Part shown: in pieces, positions 58,722 to 64,000 of the stretch
Numbering within the stretch: the stretch's first letter is position 1
Layout of the letters: every line of letters begins with the position of its first letter
Source: Linanthus parryae
Lineage: Eukaryota > Streptophyta > Magnoliopsida > Ericales > Polemoniaceae
DNA: 64,000 bases
NCBI GenBank assembly: GCA_023055425.1
Contig: JALGPY010000033.1
Location: 3,094,908 to 3,158,907, forward strand
Direction: 5' to 3'
Position numbers and translations under genes: made by a program
Notes under the pieces: model-generated
What the model was told of the DNA's origin: nothing
The model's database searches: none
The model's input: the letters and a program-made list of their open reading frames with translations, nothing else

Positions 58722-59202
58722 TCTTTCCACTCATATGTATTGAGAAACCACTTTCGATAAACCATTTATGTTCTTTTCTTGTGGGGACAACCTGCAAACA
58801 CAATTCACTGCCTTACCTAGCTGTTAGACCAAGTGTGGAATTTAGATTCATATTCAGGGTCAACCATGTTGAGTGGGCTAACCCCTTTTGGAACCCAAAT
58901 CTGTCAAACTTGTCCTTTGAGTTGAACTGGGAAAGTATTCCTCATTATTTGAGGATCGGTTCTTCTGAAAGGACAAGTCAGTTTAACATGACAACTTTTA
59001 TTGCAGTAATGGCACTTAGGAGATGTGTTGCTTCCAGCTTTCACAAATCTGGTACTGTTCTTTCTAGGAAACCTTGGATTATATCCAATACAAAATTCGT
59101 GAACAGACTTTAAGCTACCTCCAAGAATCAAGTTGAAGTTTTTTTTTGAGCCTGCAAGTTTTTTCATGGCTGATTTAGATTCTTGAATTTTCTCAGTTAG
59201 AG
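58722..59202 (-). pseudogene. gag C-terminus and protease site of element C
   Basis: Right of the L insertion, element C resumes on the minus strand: protease site FIESGFSIHMSGK (catalytic Asp changed to Glu, Cys to Phe), then upstream the second zinc knuckle CHYCNKSCHVKLTCPFRR, and KAGSNTSPK. Sequence stops matching at about 59202, where another LTR-like segment begins. Confidence 0.82.
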
Positions 59203-60494
59203 CGGTCTCTAAGTAAGAACGGTCTCTAAGTCCAATAAGAACGGTCTCTAAGTCAGACTTATATACATAAATAACTTGTTATAAATGAAACACCTCTTAT
59301 AAACAATTATTTTGATAAACAAGTAACTTTTAAAGAAAAACTGTTTAATTACAAATCTTCCACCAAAGTAATTTCACGTTGAACACTTCTTCTCACTCGA
59401 TCAAAACACGGATACAAGTTACAAAAACGTGATTTTGATCACTAGAAATTAATTATAGAGAGGTTTAGAGCATACCCGACACAAGAACCGCGAGAAACTG
59501 CAAAGAAACGAAGCGGGTCGAGGTCGACGAAATCACCGCCGGTGGTGTAGCTCGATGACAAAAATCCAGGTGACCTTGGCTTCAGACGAGAGCTTTTGGA
59601 GCTCATCCGGACCTCCCAAGAGTCTACTGATACGGAGAAACAAGGGTGGGTGGCCTGGTTTTGTGGGGCCGAAGCTTCTCCGGAATCCAAGGAGGTTCGG
59701 CGGCCGGACAGGTTCTGCGGCTTCTGCTGCTTCTTGTTGCTTCTTACTCGGCTTATTGGTCTTCTTCCAGGTTGCAACAGAGAGGGGGGTTGAGAGTGAA
59801 GACTGCGGTGATGAGAAACAGAGAGAAAAGAGGTGGAGGTGGTGTTAGGATGGTGGTTCTTGATGGTGGCTACAACGGTGGTGGTTGGAGGATATTATTC
59901 CCAGCGGCTGCTGCTGCTGTATTCACAGCACATAGAGAAAGAGAAAGCTGGAGCAGAGAGAAAAGATACGGGAGGAGAAGAAAGTGAGGTGGTCGGTGAT
60001 GGTGGTGGTGTTGAAGAAGATGATGATGGTGACGACGATGGAGGAGATTGTGGTTGTGGTGGCTGTTGTGTGTGTGCCAGGAGGCCAATGGCGGATTAAA
60101 TAGAGGGAGATTACGCGGGGTGGAAGGACGGTGTAGAGTGGACGCGGTGATGGTGATATTTTCCGTGAAGGAAAAGGAAGAACGAAGTGAGAAAATCCAA
60201 GGAAAACAAATACAAATAAATAATAGCTTTTGGAAATGATTGGTTATGAATGATGTACCAGGTGATATAGTTATTAGGTGTAGCTCACTTACGAAAACTC
60301 GCAGTGGTCGCGGACGCGGTCACAATTAAAAGATAAAGAAACACACGCTTTACACTACGATTATTAACCTAACATTTTTGAAATTCTGATCTAATAAAAC
60401 ACGATAATTTTACTCAAATTATTATTTTCTTCCAAATTTTTATTTTCCCGCACAAATTAATATTTTATCCTTACGAATTAGACGTGGTATTACA
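59203..60494 (-). repeat. LTR-like segment, unknown family
   Basis: The right edge on the minus strand is TGTAATACCACGTC, a start typical of plant gypsy LTRs. The left part holds three copies of GGTCTCTAAGT (59204-59250). A GGT/GAT-rich low-complexity stretch (59860-60075) makes spurious open frames on both strands. No TSD and no internal retrotransposon sequence was found, so boundaries and family are tentative. Confidence 0.45.
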
Positions 60495-60650
60495 AAGGAA
60501 CTCTCCTAATCCAACTCAATAAGCTTAGATATTGTAGTAATGTAGATAGAATTTGTCCCTCCCACATAACGGGAGCAAATATTCACGGCCACTTGAGGGA
60601 TAGTGCTTATAGAATGTTTGGCCAAACTCGAATAAAGTAAACATCCACAA
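60495..60650 (+). repeat. Plus-strand LTR scrap of the solo-LTR family
   Basis: AAGCTTAGATATTGTAGTAATG ... CTCCCACATAACGGGAGC ... GAGGGATAGTGCTTATAG matches 62063-62170 and 20503-20560. It abuts the inverted leader at 60651. Confidence 0.72.
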
Positions 60651-61605
60651 AATAGAAATTAACGTGATATGGATATGACCTCCTTGACTAAGATATTCTC
60701 AAGCCAATGAGAATATCTATGAACCCTAAAACAGCAAGCGCATTTCAAGTGCCTCCATCTCTTGTCCATCCTCCATAGCCTTGTTGAATGCTCCATGCTC
60801 CATGTTGTGGCTCCTTTAATTCTATGGGATTGTTTTCTTCAATCTATGCTATCTAATCTATTTCGTACTAGCTAGCAACTAAACTAAATAAATAAATCTC
60901 ACAAGTTGAGAAAAAAAATCGTCTCGCAGGCCGTAAACCTTACTTAATTATTACATCAAATTGATCAGCTCGCAGGCTGTAAAAAAACCACCCAAATTAA
61001 ACATTCACAACAAACCACATCTAAGGCCATATCCATTCACCATAAAAGTTGCACATAAGCAGTTGAAAACAATTTTTAATGCGCTTAGTCAATTTTAATT
61101 GTTTTTGGATATACTAGGGTCAAAACGGTCAAAGAGGGCCAGGTAACATCTGGCCGAACCCCTTAATGGATAGCCCAATGCCCTTGGGCCGGCCGGCCCC
61201 TAGCCCACACGGCTAGGTCTTGCGCTAGTGATGCCTTGGCCCCTTGGCCGAACCTAGCTTGGGCGGAAAGGAAGGAGGGGCGGTCCCCTAGGGGTGCCGA
61301 ACCTCCTTTAGGAGTTGTTTCCAAAACAACTCCTTTCGTTGTTGCCCAAGTTTGGTTGTTTCCAAACTGAAAATGCACCTTTTCCAATTCATTGCCCAAG
61401 AACCCTAGATCCAAAACTTTCTCAAACACACTTATTCATATATCCCATGTAAAATTAGATCTTGTTTGGTTGAATCACATTCAATATGCATCTAATATGC
61501 TTAATTTTGTCGTTTTAATGCAGTAATCATCAATTATAGTTGAAAACATTAAAATCGTAACACATAAACTACGTTATGCTCTATGACATGTGGCTCTGAT
61601 ACCAC
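60651..61605 (-). repeat. Leader and primer site of the solo-LTR family
   Basis: 60651-61300 is the reverse complement of 20568-21240, with blocks such as CTCGCAGGCCGTAAACC and GGAGGGGCGGTCCCC. Toward the right comes GC-poor leader and then TGGCTCTGATACCA (61591-61604), the reverse complement of the Met-tRNA primer site, directly next to the LTR end TGTAGGG. This ties leader, PBS and LTR to one Ty1/copia-type element. Confidence 0.78.
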
Positions 61606-61869
61606 TGTAGGGTTTTGATCATTGATACGCAGCGAAATAAACAATAATGTATCCATTCAATACCCTGTATATCAATCCAACCCCATATTAGTCTATAGAT
61701 GATTGTTATGTTAATTAGTATAATGGACTAGGGATATTTAAGACAAACAACATAACTGTAAATCAAAGGACTTCATTATATTAAATATCTACATAAATAA
61801 TACAATGAATATTCTAGCCAATTATTGTTCATACAAAACTAGATTGCCTCTAGGGTATCAATTCAAACA
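61606..61869 (-). repeat. Internally deleted minus-strand LTR
   Basis: It starts TGTAGGGTTTTGATC (U5 end at the primer site), jumps near 61663 to the U3 end and finishes CAATTCAAACA. Only 264 bp remain of a ~1,420-bp LTR. Confidence 0.72.
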
Positions 61870-62758
61870 GGACAGACCCATCTCCGAGAAGGCTACATTC
61901 AAGTTATGTAAAAGTCACAAGCGCTTCTCGTGGTGACAACGGTATTTTGATCCATAGACTTGAAGTCACTAGATAATCTAGCTGTGGAATATTGTGTTTT
62001 GGTTGCATCAAACGCTACACCGTGACTGGTTACCATAAAGGCATGTACCGGACCCTATCTGAAGCAAGCTTAGAGATCATAGTGATGTTGATAGAATTTT
62101 CGCCTCCCACATAACGGGAGAAAATATTTTTGGCCACTCGAGGGATAGTGCTTATGGAATTTCTGGCCGGACTCAGATAAATCAATATGGGATCTTGATG
62201 TTATCTAAATGGATAAGGATATTTCTTAAGATCAAGAAACTATGGATTGGATATACGAGTATGACTTGTATGTCTCGTTTCCAATTTGAATATAGAGACA
62301 ATGGGATGACACGATACTTGCACAAGGTTTGTCGGATGAGTATTTCTATTAGTTGGGTGGCATGGATGTGTTGCTAGACACCGCTCCATGTTATTAAATA
62401 TTTACTACCAAATAAGTAGAAACCTATGGGGTCACACACCATATGGATTGACCTAGAATTGGGAATTAATTAATATGATTAATTAATTTGAAGGATAAAA
62501 TTGCAACAACTTGCTAACTTAGTAGGACTAATATGCAAGTTGGACTAATCCGAATTTGAGTAGGATTAGGAGAGGGCTTTTATATAGTAAACAAGGAATT
62601 GTTGGACTATATAAAGGACGATCATAGCTTCCTTCCAACAACTAATTCTCATAACATTACTTGAGTAGGAGTGGCTTTGTGGCACTAGTGGTACACAGAA
62701 GTCATGGGTGATCATTGGTCCGATGCTTCGGGCGAAACCAATTCCCAGGGTGTGACGG

Positions 62759-62794
<36 letters not shown>

Positions 62795-63123
62795 TCGTCC
62801 GCCCCCTTGGTCCGCCCCTACCCGTCGGCCACAAAGAAGAGGCCGAGCCTGTATTTTGGTCTTTGTTGCGTGATTTCTTCTTCATCTTCCAAAGTTCCTA
62901 GCTAGCACAAAGAAGTTGGAGGATCTAGATCTCAATCCTAAGCGAGGATCAACCGTAGAGACGTGATACTATTCGCCTTTTGAAGTCACCACAGGAGACG
63001 CACAAGGTGACTAATCACGAATCCTTTACTATCGTTATGAATTCACTTTCAGTGATCCTTGGAGGGTCTTGTGCGGATGATTATTTTTTATTTCCCATGC
63101 GTTATCCGTTACAAAACCGGACA
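61870..63123 (+). repeat. Plus-strand LTR lacking its first ~250 bp
   Basis: This is the reverse complement of most of the solo LTR: GAGAAGGCTACATTCAAG, the CATCAAACGCTACACCGTGAC block, TGGACTAATCCG, AGGATCAACCGTAGAGACG and GGAGGGTCTTG, ending CCGGACA. The missing start corresponds to the U3 piece that sits inverted in the preceding LTR segment. Its right edge abuts element H. Confidence 0.78.
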
Positions 63124-64000
63124 CATCCTTCTTGTGAACCTTTGGCTTCTTCTTCTTCTGATACACTTCATCCTTCTTCCTGTCTCCCTTCTCTTTCTTG
63201 CTTTCCCCATGTTCTATTCAAAACCCAAATCCTATTTCCTTATCTTCCTTTTCCTCTCTGATCTTCTTTTATGGAGGAGAAGTCTCTAGCATGCTAGTTA
63301 TCTTCTCATAATCTGAATCAGATATTGTGATCTCAGTCTTCCTGATCTTTTTTTTGGGTTGTAGGAGAGAATAGTATCTTTCAAAATATAGAGATTAGAA
63401 GAGATAAAGAGTAAGCCTAGATAGTTTGCTCGAAATAGGTTTTTAGACATTTAACTAAAAAAAATACTCTTTTGAAATTGATCCAAACTTGTACCAAAAA
63501 AAATTTGGATATTTTGAAAGATACTCTGAATATTTTTAATATTCTATAATTATCTATGAAGATAATGAAAACATAATAAGTGATCCAATGATTGAGCAAA
63601 ACATGCAGGATTACACTCCAAAGCATTGAAGTACAGGTCCAAAGCTTTGAGACATTGCAAAATTCACAAAAACTCCAAAGCTTTGAAGAATGATTTCAAG
63701 GCTAATAAATTATTATCTCAAAGATTTGAGGATTTCAAACATATAGCATATATAGTCTGATACCCCCCAAACCAAAGCATCCTTCTTTAGCATGCCCAAT
63801 TCAAGCCTTAGAGCTGCACACCTTTCGTCTAGCAATGATTAGTGAATATATCAGCAATCTGCATAGCAGTAGCTACATAAGATAGAGACATAACACCTTT
63901 CTCAACATGATACATTTTAAATGATGTCTCACATCAATGTGTTTAGTTCAAGAGTGCTGCACAGGGTTCTTTGTGATTGAAAAGGCACTTTTGTTGTCCC
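63124..64000 (-). mobile_element. Element H: 3' part of another Sirevirus-like element
   Basis: At the window end the minus strand shows RNase H motifs (DNKSAFSITKNPVQHS, TKHIDVRHH) and LRLELGMLKKDALV near 63770-63830; the usual stop has become TGG before GGGGGG. Further left is an AT-rich spacer with CCAAAGCTTTGAG-type palindromes (63620-63680). An extra-ORF N-terminus (KKKIRKTEITISDSDYEKI, about 63300-63360) resembles KKDKIVISDSNSENT in D. The rest of the extra ORF is cut by the LTR at 63123. Confidence 0.78.

Larger units (their letters stand above)
33705..59202 (-). mobile_element. Element C: Sirevirus-like element containing two insertions
   Basis: This is the closest relative of element A. 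Its own sequence is split into 33705-35081, 40352-45834 and 58717-59202 (about 7.3 kb) by elements M and L. On the minus strand: gag end, protease, [L], GAG-pre-integrase, integrase, RT with a nearly complete core, RNase H, extra ORF, [M in the 3' UTR], purine tracts, 3' LTR. The gag 5' part and 5' LTR are missing beyond 59202. Stops and frameshifts occur in all domains. Confidence 0.87.

Noticed and set aside
59555..60099. Several overlapping frames rich in Gly, Val, Asp or His
   Set aside because: They come from a GGT/GAT low-complexity stretch inside an LTR-like segment.

Overview
This window reads as nuclear DNA of a flowering plant, probably a eudicot, from a repeat-rich intergenic region. 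Nearly everything recognisable is decayed LTR retrotransposon, much of it nested. I see no intact cellular gene and no prokaryotic, organellar, CRISPR, rRNA or tRNA feature. Assignments come from translated motifs, LTR termini, primer-binding sites, polypurine tracts and target-site duplications (TSDs) read by eye.

Layout. 1-2215: low-content DNA with a possible Ty1/copia scrap and a decayed acidic coding remnant. 2216-10741 (-): element A, a Sirevirus-like Ty1/copia element (LTR, extra ORF after pol, RNase H/RT, integrase, protease, gag, remnant of 5' LTR). 10742-12716: host-like DNA with two exons resembling a zf-XS/XS-domain protein of the SGS3/IDN2/FDM kind. 12717-20052 (-): element B, a second Sirevirus-like subfamily, split by a solo LTR with perfect TSDs (17899-19320). 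20053-22100: LTR piece and leader of the solo-LTR family. 22100-28676 (+): element D, the 3' half of one Sirevirus-like element, one LTR, then the 5' half (gag) of another. 28677-29879 (-): 5' end of a Ty3/gypsy element (K). 29880-31714: two abutting LTR pieces. 31715-33704: mostly unique DNA with possible small exons. 33705-59202 (-): element C, Sirevirus-like, containing two insertions: M (35082-40351, non-autonomous, Tat/Athila-type primer site) and L (45835-58716, large-LTR element with TSD AGATC). L in turn contains F (47417 to about 55673, +), a 5'-truncated Tat-like Ty3/gypsy element with two RNase H domains and an antisense plant-mobile-domain ORF. 59203-60494: LTR-like piece. 60495-63123: rearranged plus/minus pieces of the solo-LTR family. 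63124-64000 (-): start of a further Sirevirus-like element, H.

How the parts relate. Elements A, B, C, D and H share one plan: gag with two zinc knuckles, protease, GAG-pre-integrase, integrase, RT, RNase H, first polypurine tract, an extra lysine-rich ORF, further polypurine tracts, LTR. All copies are broken by stops, frameshifts or deletions.

The most interesting signals are: (1) a palindrome of the type TTTCAAGGCCTTGAAA or CCAAAGCTTTGG scattered through LTRs, UTRs and coding parts of the Sirevirus-like elements, with a core that differs between subfamilies and that lies in different codon phases within gag; (2) the conserved ORF after pol; (3) the antisense plant-mobile-domain ORF of F, which keeps one reading frame and is broken only by stop codons.
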